This document shows positions 1 through 12,505 of a stretch of 64,000 bases of DNA, piece after piece. How positions within the stretch are numbered: the first letter of the stretch is position 1; each line of letters begins with the position of its first letter. A model generated the notes under the pieces. That model saw only the letters and a list, made by a program, of their open reading frames with translations. It searched no databases and was not told where the DNA came from. The position numbers were made by a program, and so were the translations under genes. The DNA comes from Alopecurus myosuroides. Taxonomy: Eukaryota; Streptophyta; Magnoliopsida; Poales; Poaceae. The stretch covers positions 237,178,833 to 237,242,832 of the forward strand of contig CM054060.1 in assembly GCA_028641055.1 (NCBI GenBank), written 5' to 3'.

Positions 1-2753
1 TAGCAGAACAGAACAACGGAAAGTATCGGTAACAAGTGATGAAAGGCAGCCATTTGGCAGCAAGTGAGTATACTTGCCTGAGATCCCGCAAGGTAGCAGA
101 ACTTGTCGTTGCTCACATCATCTCAACGTCCTATCCGGAAGGAAGCAACGAACCTCGAACAAACACCGGATGCAACAATTACTACTACGGCCAAAAGATC
201 CAGCATGATCAAGATATGGATGCATGACAGGTTTAAAGATGCATCAAGGTAACTAGTTGACAAGATAAACAAATTTAAATGGACCCATATGCAATTTGAG
301 TTGCATATGAAAAGCCCATGAATTATGGTTGAAACAATTGTTTTCCAACTAATCAACAGGTGTAGGTGGATTAGCATGATGCATGGATGAGGAAAACAAC
401 AAAATAACAACAATAGAACCAATTGAAAATAAGGTTTAACAATTTTAGGAATTTATTTAGTAAGTTAGAGAATTTTGGTTCCTTAAGGGTGTCACACAAA
501 CAATTGTTGTTTTCATCAAGTTAAAGTGTTCAAAACAAATAATAAAGTTTATATTTGAAAAGTACATCAAATTTTAGTTGGATTACATGTTTCAAATATT
601 GAAATTGGAATTAGGATAATTTAATTATGAATTAAACAATATTAAACAAGTTTTAAAGGGATTTAAAACAAGTTTGAATTTAATTGAATTTTTATTTGTT
701 CAAAACATAAATTCAAACTCACATTTGAAAAGTTCACACTTTGATGGTTTGAAAACATATTTTGCATGTTCAAAATTATTTTATTTTGAGCAAGTTATGA
801 TTTTATCAAATTTAAATGAATTAAACAAGTATTAAATTATTTAGGCAATTTAAATTATTCAAACCATGAAACAAAAATTATATTTGAAAAGGTTATTCAA
901 AATGGTATGGAAAACATATTTTATTTGCCTTATTTGGAATTGGTATGAATTATTTATGAATGGTTGCAAATTACAATTGAATCGTTTGAATTCAAATTTG
1001 AATTGCATTTTGAAAATTCAAAACAGAAAACAAATGGCATAGTTGGATAGACAATTTAATTTTGAACAATAAACATATTTAGAGTTTTTTATTTGGAGTC
1101 ATATTTTAAAAGTTATTAACAGATTAAAACAGGGGACCAATCTGTGATGTGTTAGGGGCCTAGAGGTGAAAGAAACAGGGGGACAGGGGCCTCTCTGCAA
1201 ATTCCAGATCCAGATCTGGATCTGGTCTTTTCTCACCGCGGCCAGATCTAACCACGGCGACTGCCGCGCGGGCCCGAGGCCACGCGGGCGCTGACTGGGA
1301 TGGGTATAGACACGGTGGCAGAAGCGGTCAATGACCGGTGGGACCTGGCGCCACGCGTGGTAAAAACGAGAAAAAGTGGGAGGCTTCGCCTCGACCGGGA
1401 TTCGATCCTGGGATCCCACGGGTGCGGACAAGGGCCTTAGCCACTGGGTTGTGTGCGCGTGTTTGATAGACTAGGGACGCTTAGGGTTTTTGAGGTGAGC
1501 TCTCGCGCAGGTAGCTGAAACTGAACGAAGTTCAGTTACTCAACTTCGACGAGATCGAACGGAAACAGACGACGGTGATGCTGCTGGCGACTGCAGCGCT
1601 GCTGCCGCTCGGCGTGAGTGTGCGTGGGCGCTGTTTGGGGAAGAGGAAGACGGGGGGGACGTGCTCACCAAGGGGTTGGCGTCGACGCGGAAGGAACATG
1701 CGCGGGGTGTCGCGGTGCGGTTCAGAGGAGGAGGACGGCGACGTTGTCGGCACGGCGGCGGCGCGACGGAGCTCCGGTCACTCTCCCGCCTCCCTTCCTT
1801 CACCAAACCTGACGAGAACGGGGTGGGGTTTCCATTCCCGGGATCAGAGGTACCGCCCGGTGACCATGCCGTCCCCGCGATGAGGAGGCCGTGGTGGTGT
1901 TGCACTGGATGATTTTCAGAGAACGGAAGAGAGAGGGAGGGCGGCGCGGCAGGAAGAGAGGGGTAGGGCTTAGGGTTTGCGGGCTAGCAGAGGGGAGGCC
2001 AGTTTTAAGGTGGGAGGAGTTGGGTACGGTAGAGAATCGAGGAGGGGGGAGGAGGATCGCACGGCAGGGAGGGGGTTCGTACTGATGACGACAGCCACGA
2101 GGAAGAAGACAACAGTGAACGGGTATTGGGCTAGGTTTGGTGGGCCGGGTGGTGAAAAGAAAGGAGATGGGCTGCCTCCTCCTCTTTGGACTTTCTTTTC
2201 CTTTCCCCCCCCCCCCTTTTTTTTTGCAAGAGATCAAAGAGGGAGAGAGAGAAAAGGACTTGGGGTTTTTCTTTTATAAATATTTGTGATAATTTTCAAA
2301 ACAGGAACTTAAGCAATGTTAACATATTTTTCACAAGGTTGACATTCTAATTGATTTTAAAGTTGTTTAGTTAAAATTGTCAAATAGGGTGTGAGGGTGT
2401 TTATTTGATAATTAAAGTTTATTAATTTGCAAAACAATAATTAAAAGCAAGTTTAGTTATTGATTCCAAGATTGGTAATATTAGTTTGATTTTCAAGTGG
2501 TTAGGTGAATTTCAAATAATGTTTTGATTTGGGTATTTGAAATAACAAATTTTATTTAACAAGCAACAAGCAATTATACAAACATTATTGAAATTAGTTT
2601 GTTTGCCCAATTTTAATCTTTAAACCCATATTGAAAATATGATGAGTAGGATTGATTTGATTGGGATTATTCAGTTGTGATGCAAACATGGTGCAATGCA
2701 ATGTGATGCATATGATGCAAGCAAAACAAACAGGTAACCCCCGAGGTGTTACA
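1..2753 (-). repeat. 3' LTR of element A (partial; about 1.5 kb lies outside the window)
   Basis: Matches 4767-7511 with about 20 differences and a few small length changes, mostly in the C/T run near 2206-2224. It is AT-rich at 400-1100 and 2280-2740, with a GC-rich block at 1140-2200. That block gives many overlapping Pro/Arg-rich open frames on both strands. They are not conserved as protein and are taken as composition artefacts. Confidence 0.88.
1398..1443 (-). promoter_or_regulatory. tRNA-like A and B boxes in the left LTR of A
   Basis: On the minus strand TGGCTAAGG (1443-1435) resembles a pol III A box, and GGATCGAATCC (1408-1398) fits the B-box consensus GGWTCGANTCC. They lie 35 nt apart, a tRNA-like spacing. 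No acceptor stem can be paired, so this is not a functional tRNA gene. It could be a captured tRNA/SINE piece or chance. Confidence 0.35.
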
Positions 2754-3252
2754 GACGACACCACTAACAAGGGATTGCGCCCTCGCAATCCACCTGCTAA
2801 CCCGGGAGGGGGAAGAAGTTCGACTATCGATTCTTCGTGCTTCCGTTTGATCTCCTCGACACCACTAACAAGGGTTTCTCGACACCACTAAAAGGGATTC
2901 TTGCTCGGAGTGACGACGATGTTCTTCCACCAGGAATCTTCCGATGATCGAACCTATTAGGTTAAAGGCTCAGAAAACGTCCACCCACGTAGGATCCTAA
3001 CACTTTGAAAGATTGAGTACGAGAGTAGACTCCAAAACAATTAAGATGGGAGGGGAAATAGAATAGAGATAAGGAGAAAACAAGAATCCTAGTGAGATGT
3101 TTTTCCAAAATAGTTTAGCAGAAATAGTTTTTGACACTCTAGAAACAACGACCGTTAGCGAGGTTAACCTACAGGCTTTGCGGACCCGTTGCTTCGATAA
3201 CCATTCGTATCGAAACAATCTCGGGAATCGGAACCAAGGCTCTGATACCATT
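2754..3252 (-). other. Interior of element A, non-coding
   Basis: The 499 bp between the two LTRs hold no convincing coding frame. A short phrase, gacaccactaa followed by caaggg or aaggg, occurs three times at 2757-2895. A small hairpin (GATTGCG/CGCAATC) sits at about 2773-2791. Next to the 3' LTR (2754 onward) there is no polypurine tract on the minus strand, so the 3' side of the interior has probably been deleted. Confidence 0.6.
3238..3250 (-). promoter_or_regulatory. Primer binding site of element A
   Basis: The minus strand reads TGGTATCAGAGCC, matching the 3' end of initiator-Met tRNA as used by many plant LTR retrotransposons. It lies two bases from the LTR end at 3253 and fixes the element's orientation. 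Confidence 0.85.
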
Positions 3253-6200
3253 TGTGACGCCCCGAGATCGGGCACTATGCAGATTTCAGCATTCCCGCCA
3301 AATCCGCATAATAACCGATTCCAGGTTGCCACTTATGATAACATTACAACAGTTCACGAATATTCCACAATTACAACAGAAACAGATAGATACAAGATGA
3401 CTCAAACGAGCCAGGGATACAACTGATACAATACGAAGATCCAAATAACAGCGGAAGAAACAACATATCGTCCGTCTACGGACAAGATCCAAATTGGACT
3501 AAGAGTCCTGAAGATAACCGAGAGCGTCCAATCCCTGCCCAGGCCAAGCCGGAGGGATTCCCAAGCTAATGTCGTCATACTTCATACCTGTTGACTGCAA
3601 TGTTGAATATGCAGCCACGACAGAGATTCGTGGGTCAGTACGGTTAAGTACTGGCAAGTGGATAAACCATACTCACAAGATACCGGCGTAGCCAGTCATC
3701 ACAAGATACAAATACTTTGGGATCAACGGAAAGGAAGGGGTTATTGCAAATAAGCGGCAAAGGGCTGCTCTAACCATCTACAGAGAGATACTACAACTTC
3801 CAGCTAACAGAAAGAAGATAAGATCGAGTATTGTAACCAACTGAAAGTAAATCCAAACAAACCCATCCTGGATCTCGCCCCTTATCCGAAGAAGCAATCC
3901 GAGGATAACTCACACAGTTGGATTAATGATGGTTCAGATTATTGTGTCAATAAGCCTATTACTAGTCAATTTGTTAATCATGGGGTGAAAGATTGTTAAT
4001 CATTAGGTTTAAGTTGTCCTGAGTACTTGTTAGCCAGTACTTTCACCAAGTAATCCATAACCGCGGAAAACACGGCTTCTCGAGAAGATTATCCCTGCAG
4101 GGTTGCGCCAATTTGGCCGTACACGCAAGAATAACCCGCCAGATGGGGAGCTAACCCACCAAGCGAGGTACTCTACACAACTCAACTCTTCTTCGCATCA
4201 AGCCCAAAGAACCTTGGGCGCACGGCTAATCGAGCCCCGAAGAAAAGGGATCCTCATAGCACTCTAAGACCGTGTCCCCCTATATGCCGACTACGAAAGT
4301 TCCACCCGGGATCCAAGGGCTCGCAAGATCATGCATGCAGCAAATGGAAAGCCCGAACTAAATGAGGCGATTTGGACGAGATGCGAATCGAGTCAAATTG
4401 AGGGGGGGCGCCCATACTCGCTTCCCACATGCGGGTAGTGCGCTCATCATGGATCAGTAGACAAGACCCTTTTCCTATTAGGGTCGACACAAGCAGGCCT
4501 CAAAACCACAAAGGGCCTCCTGCCGGTGCCTTATCATCAAATTATTATTAATAGTAACATTAGCATGATTGATTGATTAAGCATCGAGCCCCCAGAACAT
4601 AATGAAGTAATAACAGAAAGTAACGGGTAACAGACTCGAGCAAAACAACCTAAGCATGCTAGTAAGACACGGGCACAAGCAATGGTTATAGGTGTGGAGG
4701 TGAGGCAATATCAGGGTTAAAGGATTCATGTGATAGGTTCGTAACAGAAACAACTACTACTGAGGCTAGCAGAACAGAACAACGGAAAGTATCGGTAACA
4801 AGTGATGAAAGGCAGCCATTTGGCAGCAAGTGAGTATACTTGCCTGAGATCCCGCAAGGTAGCAGAACTTGTCGTTGCTCACATCATCTCAACGTCCTAT
4901 CCGGAAGGAAGCAACGAACCTCGAACAAACACCGAATGCAACAATTACTACTACGGCCAAAAGATCCAGCATGATCAAGATATGGATGCATGACAGGTTT
5001 AAAGATGCATCAAGGTAACTAGTTGACAAGATAAACAAATTTAAATGGACCCATATGCAATTTGAGTTGCATATGAAAAGCCCATGAATTATGGTTGAAA
5101 CAATTGTTTTCCAACTAATCAACAGGTGTAGGTGGATTAGCATGATGCATGGATGAGGAAAACAACAAAATAACAACAATAGAACCAATTGAAAATAAGG
5201 TTTAACAATTTTAGGAATTTATTTAGTAAGTTAGAGAATTTTGGTTCCTTAAGGGTGTCACACAAACAATTGTTGTTTTCATCAAGTTAAAGTGTTCAAA
5301 ACAAATAATAAAGTTTATATTTGAAAAGTACATCAAATTTTAGTTGGATTACATGTTTCAAATATTGAAATTGGAATTAGGATAATTTAATTATGAATTA
5401 AACAATATTAAACAAGTTTTAAAGGGATTTAAAACAAGTTTGAATTTAATTGAATTTTTATTTGTTCAAAACATAAATTCAAACTCACATTTGAAAAGTT
5501 CACACTTTGATGGTTTGAAAACATATTTTGCATGTTCAAAATTATTTTATTTTGAGCAAGTTATGATTTTATCAAATTTAAATGAATTAAACAAGTATTA
5601 AATTATTTAGGCAATTTAAATTATTCAAACCATGAAACAAAAATTATATTTGAAAAGGTTATTCAAAATGGTATGGAAAACATATTTTATTTGCCTTATT
5701 TGGAATTGGTATGAATTATTTATGAATGGTTGCAAATTACAATTGAATCGTTTGAATTCAAATTTGAATTGCATTTTGAAAATTCAAAACAGAAAACAAA
5801 TGGCATAGTTGGATAGGCAATTTAATTTTGAACAATAAACATATTTAGAGTTTTTTATTTGGAGTCATATTTTAAAAGTTATTAACAGATTAAAACAGGG
5901 GACCAATCTGTGATGTGTTAGGGGCCTAGAGGTGAAAGAAACAGGGGGACAGGGGCCTCTCTTCAAATTCCAGATCCAGATCTGGATCTGGTCTTTTCTC
6001 ACCGCGGCCAGATCTAACCACGGCGACTGCCGCGCGGGCCCGAGGCCACGCGGGCGCTGACTGGGATGGGTATAGACACGGTGGCAGAAGCGGTCAATGA
6101 CCGGTGGGACCTGGCGCCACGCGTGGTAAAAACGAGAAAAAGTGGGAGGCTTCGCCTCGACCGGGATTCGATCCTGGGATCCCACGGGTGCGGACAAGGG

Positions 6201-7511
6201 CCTTAGCCACTGGGTTGTGTGCGCGTGTTTGATAGACTAGGGACGCTTAGGGTTTTTGAGGTGAGCTCTCGCGCGGGTAGCTGAAACTGAACGAAGTTCA
6301 GTTACTCAACTTCGACGAGATCGAACAGAAACAGACGACGGCGACGCTGCTGGCGACTGCAGCGCTGCTGCCGCTCGGCGTGAGTGTGCGTGGGCGCTGT
6401 TTGGGGAAGAGGAAGACGGGGGGACGTGCTCACCAAGGGGTTGGCGTCGACGCGGAAGGAACATGCGCGGGGTGTCGCGGTGCGGTTCAGAGGAGGAGGA
6501 CGGCGACGTTGTCGGCACGGCGGCGGCGCGACGGAGCTCCGGGCACTCTCCCGCCTCCCTTCCTTCACCAAACCCGACGAGAACGGGGTGGGGTTTCCAT
6601 TCCCGGGATCAGAGGAACCGTCCGGTGACCATGCCGTCCCCGCGATGAGGAGGCCGTGGTGGTGTTGCACTGGATGATTTTCAGAGAACGGAAGAGAGAG
6701 GGAGGGCGGCGCGGCAGGAAGAGAGGGGTAGGGCTTAGGGTTTGCGGGCTAGCAGAGGGGAGGCCAGTTTTAAGGAGGGAGGAGTTGGGTACGGCAGAGA
6801 ATCGAGGAGGGGGGAGGAGGATCGCACGGCAGGGAGGGGGTTCGTACTGATGACGACAGCCACGAGGAAGAAGACAACAGTGAACGGGTATTGGGCTAGG
6901 TTTGGTGGGATGGGTGGTGAAAAGAAAGGAGATGGGCTGCCTCCTCCTCTTTGGACTTTCTTTTCCTTTTCCCCCTTTTTTTGCAAGAGATCAAAGAGGG
7001 AGAGAGAGAAAAGGACTTGGGGTTTTTCTTTTATAAATATTTGTGATAATTTTCAAAACAGGAACTTAAGCAATGTTAACATATTTTTCACAAGGTTGAC
7101 ATTCTAATTGATTTTAAAGTTGTTTAGTTAAAATTGTCAAATAGGGTGTGAGGGTGTTTATTTGATAATTAAAGTTTATTAATTTGCAAAACAATAATTA
7201 AAAGCAAGTTTAGTTATTGATTCCAAGATTGGTAATATTAGTTTGATTTTCAAGTGGTTAGGTGAATTTCAAATAATGTTTTGATTTGGGTATTTGGAAA
7301 TAACAAATTTTATTTAACAAGCAACAAGCAATTATACAAACATTATTGAAATTAGTTTGTTTGCCAAATTTTAATCTTTAAACCCATATTGAAAATATGA
7401 TGAGTAGGATTGATTTGATTGGGATTATTCAGTTGTGATGCAAACATGGTGCAATGCAATGTGATGCATATGATGCAAGCAAAACAAACAGGTAACCCCC
7501 CAGGTGTTACA
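3253..7511 (-). repeat. 5' LTR of element A (complete, 4259 bp)
   Basis: Full LTR, TG...CA on either strand. It is very long for its 0.5 kb interior, as in LARD-like or internally deleted elements. It has the same AT-rich arms and GC-rich centre as the left copy. It ends exactly where the Helitron helicase frame resumes. Confidence 0.87.
6164..6209 (-). promoter_or_regulatory. tRNA-like A and B boxes in the right LTR of A
   Basis: Same arrangement as in the left LTR: B box at 6174-6164 and A-box-like TGGCTAAGG at 6209-6201. Both boxes are unchanged between the LTR copies. Confidence 0.35.
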
Positions 7512-9169
7512 TCTGCGAGGTGACCAAAATCCGATCATTGTGGGAGAAGCACCTCGAGGCAATGTCTGAGTACTACCGTCGTAGCCAGTCCAATCAGGCC
7601 GGAGTAGAGCAGATGGTCCTTAGAGACATTAGGGATCTAATGCATTCAATGTGGAAAGATATATGAAGTTATGGCCTCCCGGATTTGGATCCTATTGATG
7701 ACGAGTGTTCCAGCATTCACTATAGAGAGGTTCAAGAGGAGTTGTCGGTCATTTTAGGCGACGTCAATATGTTTACAACTCGTAACACAGAGCAACGTGC
7801 TGGTTATGATGAAATCCTCTCTCAAGTCGTCAACAATAGGAGCCGGATTTTCTTTGTCGATGGTCCGGGTGGCACAGGGAAGACTTATCTGTACAAGGCA
7901 CTCCTTGCTAAGGTTCGCTCCTTGGGGAAAATAGCTATTGCAACAGAAACATCTGGTATAGCAGGCTTGATCATGCATGCTGGACGCACCGCCCACTCTA
8001 GGTTCAAAATTCTAATTCGGCTCACAGACAGCTGCACGTGCAATTTCACCAAGGAGAGTGGCACCGCAAAGCTGCTCGGTAGGGCATCTTTGATAATCTA
8101 GGACGAAGTTGCCATGACGAAGCGTCAAACAGTGAAGACACTTGATAGGTCCCTACATCACATCATGGAATGTGATTTTCCATTTGGTGTGAAGGTCGTG
8201 GTGTTTGGAGGAGATTTTAGACAGGTCCTTCCCGTGGTGACTTGTGGGACAAGAGCGCAGATTACTGATGCTACGCTAGAGATCTTATTTATGGGAGACG
8301 GTTAGGAAGATACGCCTCATGCGTAATATGAGGGCACAAACCGACCCAATGTTCTCCTGATACCTATTGAGAATTGGTGAAGGGACAGAAGAGACGATCG
8401 GTGGCGATTACGTGCGTCTTCTGGATGACATTGTTACTCCTTATGCTCCCACTGAAGAACCAGTAAACAAGCTCATCGAAGATATCTTTCCATTGCTTCA
8501 TGAGAATGCCGCATCGGGGTCCTACATGAGCGCACGTACCATACTTTCAACCAAGAATGAATATGTGGACGATCTGAATAAAAAGATGATTGAAAGGTTT
8601 CCTGGCCAAAACAAGATATATTATTGCTTTGACTCTGTCGAGGATGATGCACACAACAACTACACGAGTGACTATCTAAACTCCATCACTCCAAATGGCC
8701 TACCACCACATGTGTTGAAACCGAAAGTTAATTGTCCTGTCATTCTTCTCCGAAATCTTGATCCTCACAATGGGTTGTGCAATGGAACAAGATTGATGAT
8801 TAGAGCATTCCAAAATAATGCAATCGATGCCGAGATTGTTGGTGGACGACATTATGGAAATAGAGTATTCATACCGAGGATCCCTTTATCACGCTCAGAG
8901 GACATTTCACTTCCTTTCAAGTTCAAGAGGAAACAGTTCACTATCCGGTTGAGTTTCACAATGACTATTAACAAAGCCCAAGGTCAAACGATTCCAAATG
9001 TTGGTATTTACCTCCTAGAGCATGTGTTCTCGCATGGCCACTTTATGTTGCATTGTCAAGGGGAGTGTCAAGGCAAACCAGTCGGATTCTAGCCAAGCCA
9101 AATAAAGACACTGATCCCACGGGAAGAAGCACAAAAAACATTGTATACAGGGATGTGTTGGAGGGATGA
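7512..9169 (+). pseudogene. Helitron Pif1-like helicase domain, disrupted
   Basis: This is the C-terminal helicase half of a RepHel protein, which in active Helitrons unwinds DNA during rolling-circle transposition. Visible: Walker A GPGGTGKT at 7862-7885, the Walker B region (GGDFRQVLPVV at about 8208) and the C-terminal motif TINKAQGQTI at about 8965. Breaks: TGA at 7664-7666; TAG at 8099-8101, where the family has Trp before Asp-Glu; a one-base shift near 8276-8283; TGA at 8358-8360 (again a Trp position); a shift near 9045. After that shift the family ending (ALSRGVSRQTSRIL...) reads to a stop at 9167-9169. The 5' side joins the LTR of A with no start codon, so the gene was cut by that insertion. 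Not functional. Confidence 0.9.
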
Positions 9170-10190
9170 AACAGGTTTAGTATTCCTTCACGCTGGTATG
9201 TCTTAATCTGTTTTATTATATCTTCATGATTGCTAAACTTTTAACTCTTGTTATGTTTTAACTCATAAATGGAATGATTTGTCTATGTTATATTTAATTA
9301 GTCATTTCCATCTCCTTGACTAGCCATGTGCTATTGATGTCCATGATATGTTTGAGCATGTTCAGTCATTAACCAACGGGAATGGTCATAATACTATTGT
9401 AAAGCAACTAGCAGCAGTCTTGTACGTGTCTGGATTCATGATGTTTAGGCTGCTTTGACTACCGGGAATTACAAAACCTTTTCCAGTATATTAATTAAAT
9501 GATCTATTTCAATTTATAGGCCAGAGATCTTTTTAATACCAGTAACTTTTCCTCGAAAGTAACCAAAAGTACACATGTCATCAACCAATCACACTCCATT
9601 TCATGAGTTAACCAACAAAGGTGATTACCAACATACCCATACTTTGGCTCGACGAAATGATCCAGTGGTTGTACTAAGAGGTTGGTGGGGAAAACATCAT
9701 GGATCAAGTTAGTTGTCAGTCTCATACTTTGGTCCGAATGCAATTTTTTGGGGGGGATTTTGGAGATGATATGACATGTCTTGATGCTTCTACTTGCTAA
9801 TATGGTACCATTTTGCATGTAAAATTTCCTTGCGAGACGTATTTTTAACTACACCTAGGCAGTATTTAAGTATGGTAGTTTATACCGCCTCAATGAATGT
9901 ATGATGATCCTATACAGAGATTTTATTCACGATGTCAACAATATTATTCATTACAATGCCCATGTTGCATCTGATTCAAGCTTATGTGACGAGGATTCTA
10001 TTCAGGAAGCACATTATGTTTCTTGTTCTGCATATGGTGTATCTCAATGATTTTTAAGATCATCTTAGTATATTCTAAATTCTCATTTTATGCATCTGTA
10101 GAGTGACCAATAGCTGAGTACGCACCACTCTCTTCATGACCTAAAGTTGACAATACCACTGTATTACCCTATTATCAGTTATTTAAATTA
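9170..10190 (+). other. Helitron 3' non-coding tail
   Basis: AT-rich sequence between the helicase stop and the Stowaway insertion. The only frames are short and antisense, with no recognisable product. Nothing else seen. Confidence 0.55.
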
Positions 10191-10268
10191 CTCCTTCCGT
10201 CCTCAAATATAAAACTTGGTAGGCTATTTTGGCCTACCAAAGCATCTTATATTTTATGACAGAGGAAG
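10191..10268 (+). mobile_element. Stowaway-type MITE (78 bp) inside the Helitron tail
   Basis: Begins CTCCTTCCGTC and ends GACAGAGGAAG, flanked by TA on both sides (10189-10190 and 10269-10270). The interior is almost wholly self-complementary, with a perfect TTGGTAGGC/GCCTACCAA stem at the centre. The terminal sequence matches the Stowaway CTCCCTCCGTC-type inverted repeat, so it is a Tc1/mariner-derived non-autonomous element. Confidence 0.8.
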
Positions 10269-10397
10269 TACTTTTATTTAAGAAAGCATCTTTGTTGTGT
10301 TTACATTAATCACTCATAATCACTGGACAAAAGAAAAAATTAGAAAAAGCAAGGCGGAGAAGGACGAAAAAAATAAAATACTATTTTAGTACATAAG

Positions 10398-10426
10398 ACG
10401 TGCGTGGCACGTGCACCTTTACTAGT
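10398..10426 (+). other. Helitron 3' terminus: hairpin plus CTAGT
   Basis: Perfect 6 bp stem ACGTGC (10398-10403) and GCACGT (10407-10412) with loop GTG, then nine bases, then CTAGT (10422-10426). This is the canonical terminator structure of Helitrons. Confidence 0.85.
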
Positions 10427-10543
10427 TCCAAAGGGATTATAAAGGATGTGAGGGGATTGGGGTGGAATTTGGCCTAACAAGGATTTAATCTACCTCAATA
10501 CCTTTCAATCCCCTCTCAAAATTCTGCAAACCGAACAAGGCCT
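10427..10543. mobile_element. MITE fragment, one end only
   Basis: The sequence resembles grass MITEs that end ...CCGAACAAGGCC and carry repeated GGGATTGG/CAATCCCC stretches. Only the right terminus is present; the Helitron starts where the left half should be. The superfamily (hAT or Harbinger) cannot be settled from one end. Confidence 0.45.
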
Positions 10544-12283
10544 AGGGGAACCCAGACGTAGTGGGATGCAGGATTTAGTTGTTTTGGTACTTTTTCACTA
10601 CTTCTTATTCTTTTTTTGAACCGGCTTTTCACCAGCAGATCAGTAGGCCTTTTAGAACACGAACAAACGAAAGTTCTCCGCGGACGCTAGCGCTATCTTG
10701 TTAGCTTTTGTCAATTGCAGTCGCACGTAGCGCCAACGAAGTGATAGGATAGAGCGCGGAGCCCCGAGTCTAAGCGAGCGGAGCCATTTCTTTCTACTGT
10801 CGTAAAAAGAAAAAGGAAAATACTAAAGGCGAAAGCGATTCTGTTGTAAAGCCTATACAATGCGGTGATGTTGTCGTTTTCTTAAAAAAGAGACGATTAT
10901 CTTCTCTTAGCTAAGTAATAGTCCCTAAACAATCAAGAGAAGATTATTTTATTCATTATACTATATATGTCTTCCCTTATTAACATAATTAGCATTATGG
11001 TCTTTTAAAAAAAAATCTAAAAGTCTTACATCGTCGATCATAGGGAGTACAATTTATCTAGTTCATGGTCATTTTTATCCATTTTGGTTAAGTTCCTCTT
11101 TGGTGTTTTTCTAATGTTCCCAATGTTCAGCTCGTAATACCTCGACATTTTCGCTCGCATGAGTTTTGGTGTAATGTAACATGCATGCCTACACAACTTC
11201 TTAATAACTGGTCACCAGCTTTCCCGCGCAATATTTTTACAATACTAGTATCCAACTAAAAAGTTATGACCTAATTGGTCATCCACACTCATTTACGAGT
11301 GGACTAGTTATACAAGTGTAATATTTCGAGAAAAATATTGGAGTTGCACAATTAAAAACACATATGTAAGAAAATTGTAATTATTACAACACATCCAGCT
11401 TAAAAAAAAGTAGTGCATGTTGAATTACACCATTTTCTTTGTACACATTGCGTGTAATTTTGTCGTGACTGTTCGTATCTGAACCATATGTCATGGATCT
11501 AGCTCCACTACTTTAATCCGACCACATATATACCTGACATACTCGACGTTAGAAATTACTGATGAATTTCATAATTAAGAATAAACATCATCCAAAAATT
11601 GTTCCCATAAAGCTAATATCGATTTATGGTTCCAAAAATACTACAACCCTAATATCGGTTATTAGTAATAAAATTCTATGTGTTATGGTCAATAAAGTAA
11701 CTACATCATTCTTGAGGTTGCAAGATGATGTGTAGGTGATATTTCTAATGGACCAGCAAGATAAACTTTCTTAATGATGCTGAATAAAAACATCATTTTC
11801 CTTAATAAGTCAATTAAACAGCAAGGAGTTTACTATACTTTTTTAGACCTTTCTCTCTCTCTTTTACTTTCTACCTTTTTAGTTATGTGGCATTCTCCTT
11901 CTATCAAAAAGTACATGACATTTTAGACATGAAAAATCTTCACCATGTGACTTTTTGTGTACAACATCGCCTACTTTAAAATGGCGTTAACATTACTTTT
12001 GCTATTTTGTTTAATCCTCTCCAGTTAAGTCGTTTTATACTCTCGCTCACATGTATTTTTATTGTCATGTAACATGGATACAACAGCATGTCTGACATTG
12101 TTTGTTGCATCAGTTCGGTATTCTATTTTATACAGGCATGCATGATTGTAATGACACGTTAAGGTAGACCTAAAAGTAGTCATGTAGATGAGCCCTAAAA
12201 CTACGACACAAAAAAGGTTGTTTGGTAACTTGTCCAGGTTTAGAGGATCCACACCCTAAAAGTAGTCATGTAGATGAGCCTTA
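10544..12283. other. No gene recognised
   Basis: Intergenic sequence with A/T runs and short chance frames. A 26 bp direct repeat (12169-12194 and 12255-12280) is the only internal structure noticed; it lies just left of the next MITE. Confidence 0.5.
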
Positions 12284-12505
12284 CTACCTCCATTCTGAAA
12301 AATAAGGCGTATTTCGTTTCGTTTGATTGAGCCTTTGACCAAGGATTGCGTATTTAATATGCGATAGAACTTATAGTCATAGTGAAGCACTTTTGAAAGG
12401 AATATACTAATATTAGTTATATGTCAAAAAAAATATAGACTAATTATTGGTTAAATCATTTGTTAAAGTTTGCAAAATACACATTCTTTGACGGAACGGA
12501 GGTAG
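12284..12505. mobile_element. Mariner/Stowaway-like MITE (222 bp)
   Basis: Terminal inverted repeats CTACCTCCATTC... and ...GAACGGAGGTAG, flanked by TA (12282-12283 and 12506-12507). The interior is AT-rich with no coding capacity. The TA duplication and CTCCRTTC-type ends fit the Stowaway group. Confidence 0.78.

Larger units (their letters stand above)
1..7511 (-). mobile_element. LTR retrotransposon A, non-coding, cut by the window start
   Basis: Seen: two near-identical direct repeats (1-2753 and 3253-7511) flank a 499 bp interior. On the minus strand the right repeat ends ...GTCACA, followed after two bases by TGGTATCAGAGCC, the usual initiator-Met tRNA primer binding site. The element therefore reads right to left, and the left repeat is its 3' LTR. 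LTR termini are TGTAACACC... and ...GGCGTCACA. There is no gag or pol frame, so it must move using proteins from elsewhere (inference). It interrupts the Helitron helicase frame at 7511/7512. The left end and its target-site duplication lie outside the window. If 5 bp long, the duplication should read TCTGC. Confidence 0.88.
7512..10426 (+). mobile_element. Helitron, 3' part (5' part beyond element A and outside the window)
   Basis: Seen: a decayed Pif1-type helicase frame, then about 1.2 kb of non-coding tail, ending in a hairpin plus CTAGT at 10426, followed by T. Helitrons are known to end in CTRR(T) with a hairpin a few bases upstream and to insert between A and T. Element A interrupts it on the left, so the Rep/HUH part is not visible. 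It lies inside or beside a MITE remnant at 10427. Confidence 0.85.

Noticed and set aside
1540..2279. Many overlapping frames in the GC-rich part of LTR A (also 6302-7107)
   Set aside because: Open on several frames and both strands, low-complexity Pro/Arg/Ser composition, not kept between the two LTRs (frames change with small indels).
1..7511. Apparent 2.7 kb tandem segmental duplication
   Set aside because: Explained by the LTR pair of element A, with a PBS between the copies.
9504..9818. 104-codon minus-strand frame in the Helitron tail
   Set aside because: No recognisable motif, and antisense to the Helitron. A captured gene fragment was considered but nothing supports it.
12025..12252. 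75-codon minus-strand frame
   Set aside because: No protein-like features; spans part of a 26 bp direct repeat; no context.
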